From assembly GCA_963663145.1 (NCBI GenBank), contig OY760134.1, positions 1,736,001 to 1,800,000 of the forward strand: a DNA stretch of 64,000 nt, written 5' to 3'. The DNA comes from Azotimanducus sp963663145 (GTDB lineage: Bacteria; Pseudomonadota; Gammaproteobacteria; Pseudomonadales; Azotimanducaceae). Shown piece by piece: positions 35,882 to 44,626 of the stretch (its first letter is position 1; every line of letters begins with the position of its first letter). Below the pieces are notes generated by a model, which was not told the DNA's origin, ran no database searches, and saw only the letters and a program-made list of their open reading frames with translations. A program made the position numbers and the translations under genes.

Positions 35882-35977
35882 GAGGATCCTCGAGTGTGCA
35901 GTGAGTGCCTGTTGCTCCCTGCTGACGAATCGAAAGGCAGTAAACGAGGCGAATCCGACATGGTAAACGAAGAACAG

Positions 35978-36003
35978 AAAACTCCCCTCAAGGAGGGAGT
36001 TTT
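35978..36003. terminator. GC-rich intergenic hairpin, copy C (likely terminator of the APH gene)
   Basis: AAAACTCCC-CTCAAGGA-GGGAGTTTT, perfect 9-bp arms with an 8-nt loop. It overlaps the APH stop region on the minus strand and is followed by T residues in both directions, fitting a terminator between APH and the aldolase run. Confidence 0.65.
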
Positions 36004-36962
36004 TCGCTTGCTTCAAGGTGCTTGCCAGCGGCGAGTACGAGGCGCATGGCTTGAAGTCTCGCATCCATGCCTTCAGGTTTCCGGGCTTCTTCCGAGGTGA
36101 ACAAATGCCCGAAGAACCAGAGATACTTCACTACGAGCCCCGCATAGAGTGCAAAGTCAATCTCGGCGGTGTCTTTCGACCCTATTCCCTCAAGATACGC
36201 CGCCTTGAGCCGATTCAGCATGTCCATTGCATCGGACGGACTTAAGAACTGATCGTAAATTGAGTCGAACAGCAGCGTGCAGATATCGGCACCCACCGGC
36301 GAATTCCCGAAAAACCCCCAATCAATCACCACCAATCGCCCGTCTACAAGAAACAGATTCGCTGGCCAGAAGTCGTTGTGTGCGGGGCGCTGAGGAAGCT
36401 GTAGCAGTGATTGATAGAGCCCCTCACGCGCATCGAGTAATCGTAATGCAAGTCTTTGTTCAGCCGAACTAAACCGCCCAAAACTCTGCCAGGCTTCGTC
36501 GCTTCGAATACAACGATCGAAATCCCTTCGCAAGGCGACATATCCTCCCAAACAATCGCGGCACACCCACGCTTCTTCAGGCATTCCACCCAAGCTTCGT
36601 TGCCAAGCCCCAAGCGCATAGGCCGCCTGTTCAAAACCGGCCTCGCGCCACTCGGTGCCCGGCCTCCCGTCAACCCATTCAAACTCAAGCGATATGCCAT
36701 CACCAACCTCCGCCTGGTTGAAGCACCTCACCGGACGAAAACCTTGCGTTTCAAATCGGCTTACCTCGCTCTGATGGAACAGGGCTTCCCGGCACCAGTA
36801 CAAGAAACTTTGGGGATCTGTTGAAGCCCCCCAGTGCTCTGCTGGCTTGATGTCGGGACGCAAGTGCTTCAATGCGCGACGCGCACCATCACGCATCTTG
36901 GCTTCAATGAGCGCCCCCGTTGAGCTCACCACCGGCGTATGGTCGACCGCACGCCACTTCAC
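35988..36962 (-). CDS. aminoglycoside phosphotransferase (APH/choline kinase)-like protein
   Basis: Kinase-like protein of ~324 residues. The catalytic block RPAHNDFWPANLFLVDG carries the HxDxxxxN pattern and is followed by VIDWGFFG (DxG-like Mg site). The N-lobe Lys is in RRALKHLRP. Such genes phosphorylate small molecules (choline, sugars, antibiotics); no resistance role can be claimed. The start is uncertain: the frame is open to 37205 inside pntB, so GTG 36962 is a tentative choice and ATG 36896 an alternative. Follows pntB on the same strand. Confidence 0.75.
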   Translation of the reverse strand: MKWRAVDHTPVVSSTGALIEAKMRDGARRALKHLRPDIKPAEHWGASTDPQSFLYWCREALFHQSEVSRFETQGFRPVRCFNQAEVGDGISLEFEWVDGRPGTEWREAGFEQAAYALGAWQRSLGGMPEEAWVCRDCLGGYVALRRDFDRCIRSDEAWQSFGRFSSAEQRLALRLLDAREGLYQSLLQLPQRPAHNDFWPANLFLVDGRLVVIDWGFFGNSPVGADICTLLFDSIYDQFLSPSDAMDMLNRLKAAYLEGIGSKDTAEIDFALYAGLVVKYLWFFGHLFTSEEARKPEGMDARLQAMRLVLAAGKHLEASEKLPP

Positions 36963-37011
36963 CGGCTGCCCATCGACATCAAACAGCGATGAGAAGAGCG
37001 ACTCGGGCCCT

Positions 37012-38373
37012 TTAGGACTTAAATTCGGCGACCAAGCCTGAAATGGATTCCTTGGCATCGCCAAACAACATGCGCGTGTTTTCGCCGAAGAAGAGCGGAT
37101 TATCGACCCCCGAAAACCCGGAGGCCATGGAGCGCTTGAGCACGAACACCGTGCGCGCATGATCCACATTGATAATGGGCATGCCGTAGATGGGGCTGCC
37201 TTCATCCTGGCGCGCGGCGGGATTCACGACATCGTTGGCCCCGATGACCACCGCCACATCGATCATCTCCATGCGCGGATTGATGTCCTCAAGCTCAACA
37301 AGTTGATCGTACGGAACGCTGGCTTCAGCTAGAAGCACGTTCATGTGACCCGGCATTCGTCCCGCAACCGGATGTATGGCATAGGTCACCTCGGCACCGT
37401 TCTTTTCCAAGAGTTCGGCAAGCTCGCGCACCACATGCTGCGCCTGCGCAACCGCCATTCCGTAGCCGGGCACAAAGGTCACCGCAGACGAGGCTTCCAA
37501 GATCATGAAGGCATCTTCAACGTTGATCGGCTTGACTTCACCCTCAACCTTGCTGGCCACCTTGACCGCTCCGAATCCGCTGAACAGCACGTTGGCCAGC
37601 GATCGGTTCATGGCCTTGCACATGATGTTGGTGAGGATGATCCCCGACGCGCCAACCAATGAACCGGCGACAATCAAGATGTTGTTGCCGATCGCGAATC
37701 CGGCGGCGCAGGCGGCGAGGCCCGAATAACTGTTGAGCAGTGAAATCACCACCGGCATATCGGCACCGCCAATCGGCAGCACCGCCATCACGCCAAGCAG
37801 CAGCGAAAATCCAACCAAGGCAAAGAAGGCAGGAGACGTGGGGTCCGGATTCATCACAAAGAGTACGCCGCTCACGACCAGCGCAATCAGGATGGCCGAA
37901 TTCAGTACGCGCTGAAGCCCGAACACCACAGCGCGCGTCGTAAAGACTTCGGACAACTTGCCCCAGGCCATGATGCTCCCGGTCAGGGTCACGCCGCCAA
38001 TCAGGATCGAAAGCACGACCGTCACCAGGGTGAAGGTCGAGTCCGATGCCGGATACAGAGTTGACCAGCCCACCAACAGGCTTGCGCCGCCTCCGGATCC
38101 GTTAAAGAGCGCCACCATCTCCGGCATAGAGGTCAGCACGACCAAGCGCGCGGCCAGTGCGCCGATGATGGCCCCAATCAAGGCAGCTATGGCGATCCAC
38201 TTGAAGTCAAGGATGTCGTTCGAAAACAAGGTCACCGATATGGCCAGCAGCATGCCGAGCGCCGAGAGCATGTTGCCGCGCCGTGCGGTGGCCGGAGAAC
38301 TGAGAAACTTCAGCCCGAGAATAAACAGCAGCGCCGAACCGACGTAGACAAAATTAATCGCAATATCAGACAC
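37012..38373 (-). CDS. pntB: NAD(P) transhydrogenase subunit beta
   Basis: Membrane and NADP-binding subunit of the proton-translocating transhydrogenase (NADH + NADP+ to NAD+ + NADPH). 453 residues with about nine TM segments and then the NADP-binding domain III. VPGYGMAVAQAQHVVREL and AIHPVAGRMPGHMNVLLAEA are the dIII signatures; IGANDVVNPAARQDEGSPIYGMPI also conserved (described by position near residues 375-400). In a three-gene operon pntA1-pntA2-pntB. Confidence 0.95.
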   Translation of the reverse strand: MSDIAINFVYVGSALLFILGLKFLSSPATARRGNMLSALGMLLAISVTLFSNDILDFKWIAIAALIGAIIGALAARLVVLTSMPEMVALFNGSGGGASLLVGWSTLYPASDSTFTLVTVVLSILIGGVTLTGSIMAWGKLSEVFTTRAVVFGLQRVLNSAILIALVVSGVLFVMNPDPTSPAFFALVGFSLLLGVMAVLPIGGADMPVVISLLNSYSGLAACAAGFAIGNNILIVAGSLVGASGIILTNIMCKAMNRSLANVLFSGFGAVKVASKVEGEVKPINVEDAFMILEASSAVTFVPGYGMAVAQAQHVVRELAELLEKNGAEVTYAIHPVAGRMPGHMNVLLAEASVPYDQLVELEDINPRMEMIDVAVVIGANDVVNPAARQDEGSPIYGMPIINVDHARTVFVLKRSMASGFSGVDNPLFFGENTRMLFGDAKESISGLVAEFKS

Positions 38374-38385
38374 TTCGCTTATTAC

Positions 38386-38667
38386 CTATGAGTCCTTCTT
38401 GCGAAACAGACCGAGCATGCGATCAGTCACGAGATAGCCGCCCACCACGTTGATGCTGGCGAATCCGACGGCGAGCCCCCCCAGTGCCGCCGATACCCAG
38501 CCCTGATCCGACCCAGCCGCGATCAGAGCACCGACTAGCGTGATTCCGGAAATCGCATTGGCACCCGACATCAGTGGCGTGTGCAGCGTGGCCGGCACCT
38601 TGGATATCAACTCGAACCCCACGGTAATCGCCAGCACCAGCACGAATGTCAAAAATACTGCTTCCAC
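38386..38667 (-). CDS. pntA2: NAD(P) transhydrogenase subunit alpha, part 2 (membrane)
   Basis: 93-residue membrane piece of the alpha subunit with three TM segments (EAVFLTFVLVLAI, GITLVGALIAAG and GGLAVGFASINVVGGYLVT). GTG 38667 is chosen because AGGA lies 8 bp upstream and longer forms run into pntA1. The separation of alpha into two proteins is the form common in alphaproteobacteria and some others. 12-bp gap to pntB. Confidence 0.9.
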   Translation of the reverse strand: MEAVFLTFVLVLAITVGFELISKVPATLHTPLMSGANAISGITLVGALIAAGSDQGWVSAALGGLAVGFASINVVGGYLVTDRMLGLFRKKDS

Positions 38668-38701
38668 TAATTTCGTCCTAAACCATTGAATAGTTGGTTG
38701 A

Positions 38702-39880
38702 TTATTCGCTCTTGTCCTGCGCTGCATAGTGCGCGCGAATCTGCTCGTTGACGACCTCGCCGCCACGCGTGATGATAGACCTCTCAGACACGGGGTCATC
38801 TTCTTGAGTCCGAGTTGAAGCGCTGTCTTCCACCTCCCCGGACTCGCCCGCTGAGTCCTGCTCCTTCAAGTGCACAACCAGATTCAAGAGGTTGTTCGAA
38901 TACATCAGGCTCGCGTCCTGAGCGATGCGCGCCGGTAGATGGGTCACACCGAGCAGGATGGCATCCTTCTTGGTCAGCACCTCTTCGTTGGGCTTGGTAC
39001 CCTCGACGTTGCCACCGGTATCAACCGCCATGTCGATCACAAGGCTACCCGGTCGCATATTGGCTACCATGTCCGCCGTTACGATGCGTGGCGCAGGTCG
39101 GCCAAACACTTGCGCCGTAGTAATCACTACATCCGAGCGTGCGATCACTTCCGCCTGACCTTGGCGCTGTAGTTGGATTTGCTCCGCCGTGAGTTCCTTC
39201 GCATAGCCCTGATCGGTTGACCCCGTGTCTCCCAAGTCGATTTCGACGAACTTGCCGCCGAGAGATTCGACCTGCTCTTTAACCTCCGGGCGGGTATCGA
39301 AAGCGTCTACACGCGCTCCCAAGCGTTTCGCTGTTGCAATGGCTTGCAATCCGGCGACGCCAGCGCCAATCACGAACACCCGCGCAGGCGGGATGGTGCC
39401 TGCCGGTGTCATCATCATGGGAAAGAATTTGGTGCTGCGCTCCGCAGCCAAGAGTACAGCGGCATAGCCGGCGAAGCTCGCCTGTGACGACAGGGCGTCC
39501 ATCTTTTGCGCGACCGTGATTCTTGGAATCATCTCCATGGACACACCGGTCACACCTTGGTTGGCGATGGCTTCCACCAATGGTCGTTGCCGAAAGGGAT
39601 CGAGGAAACTCACATGAAGGGCGCCTGAACTGAGCGCAGAAACTTCTTCGACAGCGGGAGCCGCCACCCGCAACACACAATCGGCCGCGAGCGCGTCATG
39701 ACGTGATACGACACTCGCTCCCGCCGCGACGTACTCCTCATCAAGGTGTCCGCAACGACTGCCGGCACCTGATTCAATCGAGACCGCAAAGCCAAGTTCG
39801 CTGAACCGCTGGACATTCTTCGGGACCAACGCAACACGCGCCTCAAGCGGATGAGATTCAAGCGGAACGCCTAAGCGCAT
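38702..39880 (-). CDS. pntA1: NAD(P) transhydrogenase subunit alpha, part 1 (NAD-binding)
   Basis: 392-residue soluble NAD-binding domain I, homologous to alanine dehydrogenase. PLESHPLEARVALVP N-terminus, RITVAQKMDALSSQA (RQD-loop equivalent), GAGVAGLQAIATAKRLGA (Rossmann) and FDTRPEVKEQVESLGG. An acidic Ser/Glu/Asp-rich linker (about residues 345-368) precedes the C-terminus. First gene of the pnt operon, divergent from the TRAP genes. Confidence 0.94.
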   Translation of the reverse strand: MRLGVPLESHPLEARVALVPKNVQRFSELGFAVSIESGAGSRCGHLDEEYVAAGASVVSRHDALAADCVLRVAAPAVEEVSALSSGALHVSFLDPFRQRPLVEAIANQGVTGVSMEMIPRITVAQKMDALSSQASFAGYAAVLLAAERSTKFFPMMMTPAGTIPPARVFVIGAGVAGLQAIATAKRLGARVDAFDTRPEVKEQVESLGGKFVEIDLGDTGSTDQGYAKELTAEQIQLQRQGQAEVIARSDVVITTAQVFGRPAPRIVTADMVANMRPGSLVIDMAVDTGGNVEGTKPNEEVLTKKDAILLGVTHLPARIAQDASLMYSNNLLNLVVHLKEQDSAGESGEVEDSASTRTQEDDPVSERSIITRGGEVVNEQIRAHYAAQDKSE

Positions 39881-40060
39881 GATGAGGTGGCTACAGAAGG
39901 GTTCGCGAACAAAAGTGCGTAGTGTACCGGAAGCGATTGCGGCACATGGTTTCGAGAACCCTCGCTCACGGGAGGCGTGCTTTGTTCTCGATCCTCATAT
40001 CCAATGGAAACGCAGCCGAATATGCTAGTCTCAACCCGAACCAATGTATCGGCGCAGCCT

Positions 40061-41212
40061 ATGAGCGAAGAACAGCCTGTCCCGGGGCGCCTGAGTCACA
40101 AGGCCGCGGCGTTCGCGGTCGCTGTGGCATTGATTTTCGGCTTGCTCTTGAGCCTTGCGCTGCGCCCTCCCGGACAGCAGCCACAGGCATCCAACCCGAA
40201 CGCAAACACGGTTTCGAGAGCAAGTGCGAGCGCCCAGCAGATTCGCTGGCGCGTGCCGGTATCCATCCCCACCTCGCTCGAAGGGCTGGGAGATGCGGTC
40301 CTGCAAGTCGCGGATTTCCTCCACCGGTCAACAGACAACCGCTTCGTACTGGAAGTGTTTGAACCCGGCGAAATCGCGCCCGCGCTCGGTGTGCTCGATG
40401 CCGTACGGGAACGAAAAACCGATGCCGGATTCACTTGGATCGGCTATTACCAAGGCGCCATACCCTCCGCCGCGCTCTTCGGGGCTGTCCCATTCAGTAT
40501 GGACCCGATCGAATATGTTTCATGGTGGTACAACGGCGACGGGCGACCCCTTGCCGAAGAGATCTTTGCAAAGTACGATCTCTTTCCCATGCTCTGCGGC
40601 CTGATTGGGCCAGAAACCGCTGGCTGGTTTCGCGAACCCATCACCCAACTCGACGATCTCAAGGGCCTTAAAATCCGCTTTGCGGGCCTCGGCGGCAAGA
40701 CCCTGCAACGTCTCGGTGCTTCGGTGACTATGCTTCCGGGAGGTGAGATTTTTCAAGCACTTGAGAAAGGCGCGATAGACGCTACCGAGTTTTCTCTGCC
40801 CAGCGCGGATCAGGCGCTCGGGTTTGATCGGGTGACCACTTACAACTACTTCCCGGGCTGGCATCAGACCTTCACCAGCAATCATATGCTGGTGAATATC
40901 AATACTTGGCGAGAACTTTCGGCGCAAGATCAAGCCCTGTTGGAGACGGCCTGCACGGGCGGGGTGACAAGGGCCCTTGCCTTTTCAGAATCACTGCAAG
41001 GCCCAGTCGTCACCGAATTCGAGTCTCAAGGTGTGACGACAAGTCGCCTTCCGGAAGAAATTCTGCGTGAATTGCAGGCGGCGGCAGCCGTGGTCATGGA
41101 GGAGGAAGCCGCCAAGGATGAGGATTTTCGAAGAGTCTGGGAATCCCAACAAACCTTTCGCGCAAAATACGCCCCTTGGAGTCACCTCGCCTACTTGCCG
41201 CGCAACTTCTAG
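40061..41212 (+). CDS. TRAP transporter substrate-binding protein (DctP-type)
   Basis: Extracytoplasmic solute receptor. The N-terminal hydrophobic segment AAAFAVAVALIFGLLLSLAL is an uncleaved anchor or signal. The mature part shows DctP features: GEIAPALGVLDAV, RFAGLGGKTLQRLGASV and the MLPGGEIFQALEKGAIDATE block (ligand-binding Arg/Asn region). About 383 residues. ATG 40061 is a tentative start; ATG 40004 and 40022 and GTG 39977 are in frame and no good Shine-Dalgarno decides. Sequence type resembles receptors for organic acids; ligand unknown. Confidence 0.88.
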   Translation: MSEEQPVPGRLSHKAAAFAVAVALIFGLLLSLALRPPGQQPQASNPNANTVSRASASAQQIRWRVPVSIPTSLEGLGDAVLQVADFLHRSTDNRFVLEVFEPGEIAPALGVLDAVRERKTDAGFTWIGYYQGAIPSAALFGAVPFSMDPIEYVSWWYNGDGRPLAEEIFAKYDLFPMLCGLIGPETAGWFREPITQLDDLKGLKIRFAGLGGKTLQRLGASVTMLPGGEIFQALEKGAIDATEFSLPSADQALGFDRVTTYNYFPGWHQTFTSNHMLVNINTWRELSAQDQALLETACTGGVTRALAFSESLQGPVVTEFESQGVTTSRLPEEILRELQAAAAVVMEEEAAKDEDFRRVWESQQTFRAKYAPWSHLAYLPRNF

Positions 41213-41226
41213 CAGCCCGGCTCGAC

Positions 41227-41745
41227 ATGCATCTGCCCCACACCAGGTTCTCCAGCGCCGTTGATCGCGCTATTGCGGCCATAGGAGAGGTTTCCTCCTG
41301 GCTGTGGGCCATCTTGCTGGCGGTGATCGTAATCAACGTCGTCATTCGCTACGCCTTCGGCTTCGGGCGAATCGAATTCGAAGAGCTTCAATGGCACATC
41401 TATTCGGCAGGGTTCCTGATAGCCTTGAGCTTCGGGCTACAAGCGGATTCACACATTCGGGTGGATGTCATTCGCGTGCGTCTGTCGGCACGCATTCAGG
41501 CTTGGATCGAACTTTATGGACTCATCCTGTTGCTCTTGCCCTTCATCCTGTTCGTCCTGATCTACGCCACTCCCTTCGTGATCAACAGCTTCCTCGACCA
41601 AGAGGTTTCGTCTTCACCGGGAGGGCTACCCTATCGCTGGTTGATCAAGAGCATGTTGCTGGTCGGCTTCCTGTTGCTGCTGATCGCCGCCCTTTCCCGC
41701 CTGACGCGGGTCTGGTCATTCCTTTTCGGTTCAACGAAGGACTGA
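41227..41745 (+). CDS. TRAP transporter small permease (DctQ-type)
   Basis: 172-residue small membrane subunit with four TM segments. From ATG 41227; a longer start at 41176 would overlap dctP. Conserved features are the FEELQWHIYSAGFLIALSFG segment (the DctQ W/H helix) and DSHIRVDV. Links receptor and large permease. Lies between dctP and dctM with short spacers, so one operon. Confidence 0.9.
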   Translation: MHLPHTRFSSAVDRAIAAIGEVSSWLWAILLAVIVINVVIRYAFGFGRIEFEELQWHIYSAGFLIALSFGLQADSHIRVDVIRVRLSARIQAWIELYGLILLLLPFILFVLIYATPFVINSFLDQEVSSSPGGLPYRWLIKSMLLVGFLLLLIAALSRLTRVWSFLFGSTKD

Positions 41746-41767
41746 TCGCCCGACGAGGGACCACCAG

Positions 41768-43123
41768 ATGCCAGCCAAAGAAGTACTCGCTATCTTCATG
41801 TTCCTCGCCTTCATCGGGCTAGTATTCACGGGCTTTCCGGTCGCTTGGATTCTCGCCGGGCTCGCGGTCTTCTTCACAATCCTCGCCATCATCGCCGAAG
41901 TTGATTTGGGAATCGTCACCGGCGTTGATTGGAACTACGCCTCCTTAAGCGTTGAACGCATATGGAACATCATGGAGAACTGGGTCATGGTGGCCTTGCC
42001 CATGTTCATCTTCATGGGATTGATGCTCGACAAGTCAGGTATTGCCGAACGTCTGATGACCAGCTTCTCTCGCCTCTTTGGCCGCTTGCCGGGCGGCCTC
42101 GCGCTGAGCGTCACCGTCATCGGCGTATTGCTCGCAGCGACCACAGGCATTATCGGGGCATCGGTGGTGCTACTCGCCCTGCTCGGCTTGCCCATCATGC
42201 TCAAGCAGGGGTATGACCGAAGTCTCGCTTCGGGCACCGTATGCGCCGTCGGCACGCTCGGCATTCTCATTCCGCCCAGCATCATGCTGGTGCTGATGGC
42301 GGACAGGATGGCGATGAGTGTCGGAGATCTGTTTCTGGGCGCTGTTTTTCCGGGGCTGCTGCTGGCCGGTATGTACGCTCTCTACATCGTCCTGCGCGGT
42401 GCTTTGCAGCCGAGTGCGGCACCGGCTGTACGCTCCAACAATCGTCTCGATTTCCGCCTACTCGGAGAGCTCTTATTGTCTGTACTGCCACCGGCCGGCC
42501 TCATATTGGCGGTGCTCGGCAGCATCTTCCTCGGCATCGCCACGCCCACCGAAGCCGCGGGCGTCGGCGCGTTCGGTGCCGTGCTGCTCGCCTGGTTCAA
42601 CAGGAAGCTCAGCCGCCCCGTATTTCGCGAGGTGCTTGTCGAATCGAGCAAAACGACGGGTTTCATCTTCGCCACGCTCATTGGCGCAACCGCCTATTCG
42701 CTGGTGCTGCGCGGACTCGGCGGAGACGAACTCATGGAGCGCCTTCTGTTGGGGCTTCCCTTCGAGCCAACGGGCATAGTGATCACGATTCTCTTTTTCA
42801 CCTTCCTGCTCGGATTTTTCCTCGATTGGATCGAGATCACGCTCATCGTCCTGCCCTTGGTCGCACCGGTGGTGCAGAGTCTCGGTTTCGATCCAGTCTG
42901 GTTCACCGTGCTCTTTGCCGTCTGCCTGCAGACCAGCTTTCTCACCCCGCCGGTTGGATTTGCTATCTTTTACCTCAAAGGCGTGGCACCTCCGGAGGTC
43001 AATATCGCGAGTGTCTATCGCGGCGTCGCACCCTTCATCCTCTTGCAACTGCTCGGCATGATCATCATTTTCAACTATGATCAACTCGTCACTTGGCTAC
43101 CGGAGCAAGCCTATGGCAGTTAA
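41768..43123 (+). CDS. TRAP transporter large permease (DctM-type)
   Basis: 451-residue transport subunit with about 12 TM segments, using a Na+ gradient in characterised relatives. Motifs: ALPMFIFMGLMLDKSGIAERL, GIIGASVVLLALLGLPIML and AVGTLGILIPPSIMLVL, then TPTEAAGVGAFGA and LTPPVGFAIFYLKG. GAGGGA precedes ATG 41768. Its stop overlaps the MaoC-like start by 11 bp. Confidence 0.94.
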   Translation: MPAKEVLAIFMFLAFIGLVFTGFPVAWILAGLAVFFTILAIIAEVDLGIVTGVDWNYASLSVERIWNIMENWVMVALPMFIFMGLMLDKSGIAERLMTSFSRLFGRLPGGLALSVTVIGVLLAATTGIIGASVVLLALLGLPIMLKQGYDRSLASGTVCAVGTLGILIPPSIMLVLMADRMAMSVGDLFLGAVFPGLLLAGMYALYIVLRGALQPSAAPAVRSNNRLDFRLLGELLLSVLPPAGLILAVLGSIFLGIATPTEAAGVGAFGAVLLAWFNRKLSRPVFREVLVESSKTTGFIFATLIGATAYSLVLRGLGGDELMERLLLGLPFEPTGIVITILFFTFLLGFFLDWIEITLIVLPLVAPVVQSLGFDPVWFTVLFAVCLQTSFLTPPVGFAIFYLKGVAPPEVNIASVYRGVAPFILLQLLGMIIIFNYDQLVTWLPEQAYGS

Positions 43124-43946
43124 TTCAGCAACCGGAAGCGCGACCGAAGCCTTGACCGCGCACGCGATCAATGAGGATCCCAACACCGTCAACCGTATTC
43201 ATGCCGATGATGTCGCGATGGAACATGGCTTTGAAGGTGCGCTTGTCTCCGGCGCGCATGTGTTCGGACACCTAAGCGAGTTTCTCACCCAGGCTTATGG
43301 AGATTCTTGGCTCTCAGATAGCGAGTTGGTGATCCGCTTCCTGCGCCCAGCCTACGATGGAGACCTCCTGCACATTGGCTTCTCCCCTGAAATGCGCACC
43401 AAGGAGGCGCAGTTTGTCGTCTGCCGAAACGATAAGGACCAGTTGCTCAGCTCGGTCGAATTCAAGTTCCTAAAAGATTTACCGGCTCCGAGTCCGCTCA
43501 GCAGAACCTTGCCCCCGGTACGCCGAGTAGTGCGGCGCGAAATCCGCTGGAGTGCTGTTCGACCCGGCGAAGCCTTTCCGGAGTCCATCTGGACCCCGAG
43601 CCAAGAGGAGAACATCACCTCGGCAGGCGCACATGCGGCCGATCCCTCTTTGTGGGAAACGGGCTTGGTGCATCCCCGCCTGTGGCTCGACCTCGCGAAT
43701 CGTGCGCTCACAAACCGATTCATCATGCCGGCATGGCTGCACTTGGAAACCAGGATCATCGCGCGACGCAAATTGCGCACAGGCAACGATTATCGGCTCG
43801 TGGCGACACCTGAGGTCAAGTGGCGAAAACGACGTAATGAATATGTGCGCCTCTATATCGCCGTGCTCGACGGCGATTTGCCACTCATGGAGATCTGGCA
43901 CACCGCAAACTTTCTGATAATGCGCACGAAGTCTCCAGACGCCTAA
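43113..43946 (+). CDS. MaoC-like (hotdog) protein
   Basis: 277-residue protein with a MaoC-type hotdog segment near residues 20-110: NEDPNTVNRIHADDVA and FEGALVSGAHVFGHLSEFL, close to the D-x4-H hydratase pattern (Asn/His positions), followed by FLRPAYDGDLL. A second, less clear hotdog-like half follows. Family members hydrate enoyl-CoA substrates. No signal peptide. Overlaps dctM by 11 bp, suggesting that the imported compound is metabolised as a CoA thioester; inference. Confidence 0.7.
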   Translation: MAVNSATGSATEALTAHAINEDPNTVNRIHADDVAMEHGFEGALVSGAHVFGHLSEFLTQAYGDSWLSDSELVIRFLRPAYDGDLLHIGFSPEMRTKEAQFVVCRNDKDQLLSSVEFKFLKDLPAPSPLSRTLPPVRRVVRREIRWSAVRPGEAFPESIWTPSQEENITSAGAHAADPSLWETGLVHPRLWLDLANRALTNRFIMPAWLHLETRIIARRKLRTGNDYRLVATPEVKWRKRRNEYVRLYIAVLDGDLPLMEIWHTANFLIMRTKSPDA

Positions 43947-43949
43947 ATC

Positions 43950-44537
43950 GTGAGTGCATCCAGAATCGCCTTGCTTGCATCGCACGAGGGAAGCCTCATG
44001 CAGGCAGTGATCGATGCGTGTGAAAGCGGTGTCCTGCGTGCTGAGATTGGCCTCGTTATCAGCAACAACAGCAACTCTGGCGCACTGAAACGCGGGAGAC
44101 GTCATGGCGTTCCTGGTCGGCACCTCAGCCGAAAGACCCATAGAGACGATGCCGGCGTTGACCTAGCCATGGTCGACGCCTTGAGCAAAGCCGACATTGA
44201 CCTAGTCGTACTCGTCGGGTACATGCGCTTGGTTGGCCCCAAAGTCTTGCAGCACTTTCGCGGACGCATCATCAATTGCCACCCCGCACTATTGCCCAAA
44301 TACGGCGGCCAAGGGTTCTACGGGCATCATGTGCATCAAGCAGTGATCGCCTCCGGGGACAAGCAAACCGGCTCGACGATTCACTACGTGGACGAGGTAT
44401 ATGACCAAGGCCCCATCATCCGCCAGAACCGCGTTGCGGTACTTGATGGTGATACACCCGAATCACTAGAAGCGAGGGTCAAAGCCGCCGAACACGATCT
44501 GCTAGTAGCAGCGATCAGAGACGTTGTTGAGCAATAA
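43950..44537 (+). CDS. PurN-like formyltransferase
   Basis: 195-residue formyltransferase-fold protein with GTG 43950. The formyl-transfer residues look intact: Asn and His in RIINCHPALLPKYGG and Asp in EVYDQGPII. The phosphate-binding loop reads EGSLMQAVID where E. coli PurN has GSNLQAIID, so the GAR-binding Asn is Leu. The enzyme may not use GAR, and no purM is adjacent. Three bases separate it from the MaoC-like gene, so it belongs to the TRAP operon. Confidence 0.75.
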   Translation: MSASRIALLASHEGSLMQAVIDACESGVLRAEIGLVISNNSNSGALKRGRRHGVPGRHLSRKTHRDDAGVDLAMVDALSKADIDLVVLVGYMRLVGPKVLQHFRGRIINCHPALLPKYGGQGFYGHHVHQAVIASGDKQTGSTIHYVDEVYDQGPIIRQNRVAVLDGDTPESLEARVKAAEHDLLVAAIRDVVEQ

Positions 44538-44561
44538 CTACCCCCCCCTTGAAGGGGAGTT
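44536..44561. terminator. GC-rich intergenic hairpin, copy D (terminator of the TRAP operon)
   Basis: AACT, then an eight-C run, TTGAA, GGGGAGTT and a run of six T. The CCCC/GGGG stem with outer AACT/AGTT pairs followed by T residues fits a rho-independent terminator, starting at the PurN-like stop codon. Confidence 0.7.
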
Positions 44562-44626
44562 TTTTCCTTATTTGTGGCGATGCGCGTATATACTTAACAG
44601 TTCAAATCGCAGCCGAATCACCGCAA

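Noticed and set aside
35882..36064. Extended N-terminus of the HpcH/HpaI aldolase
   Set aside because: The extension runs through hairpin C and the APH stop; the ATG at 35881 gives the normal family N-terminus.
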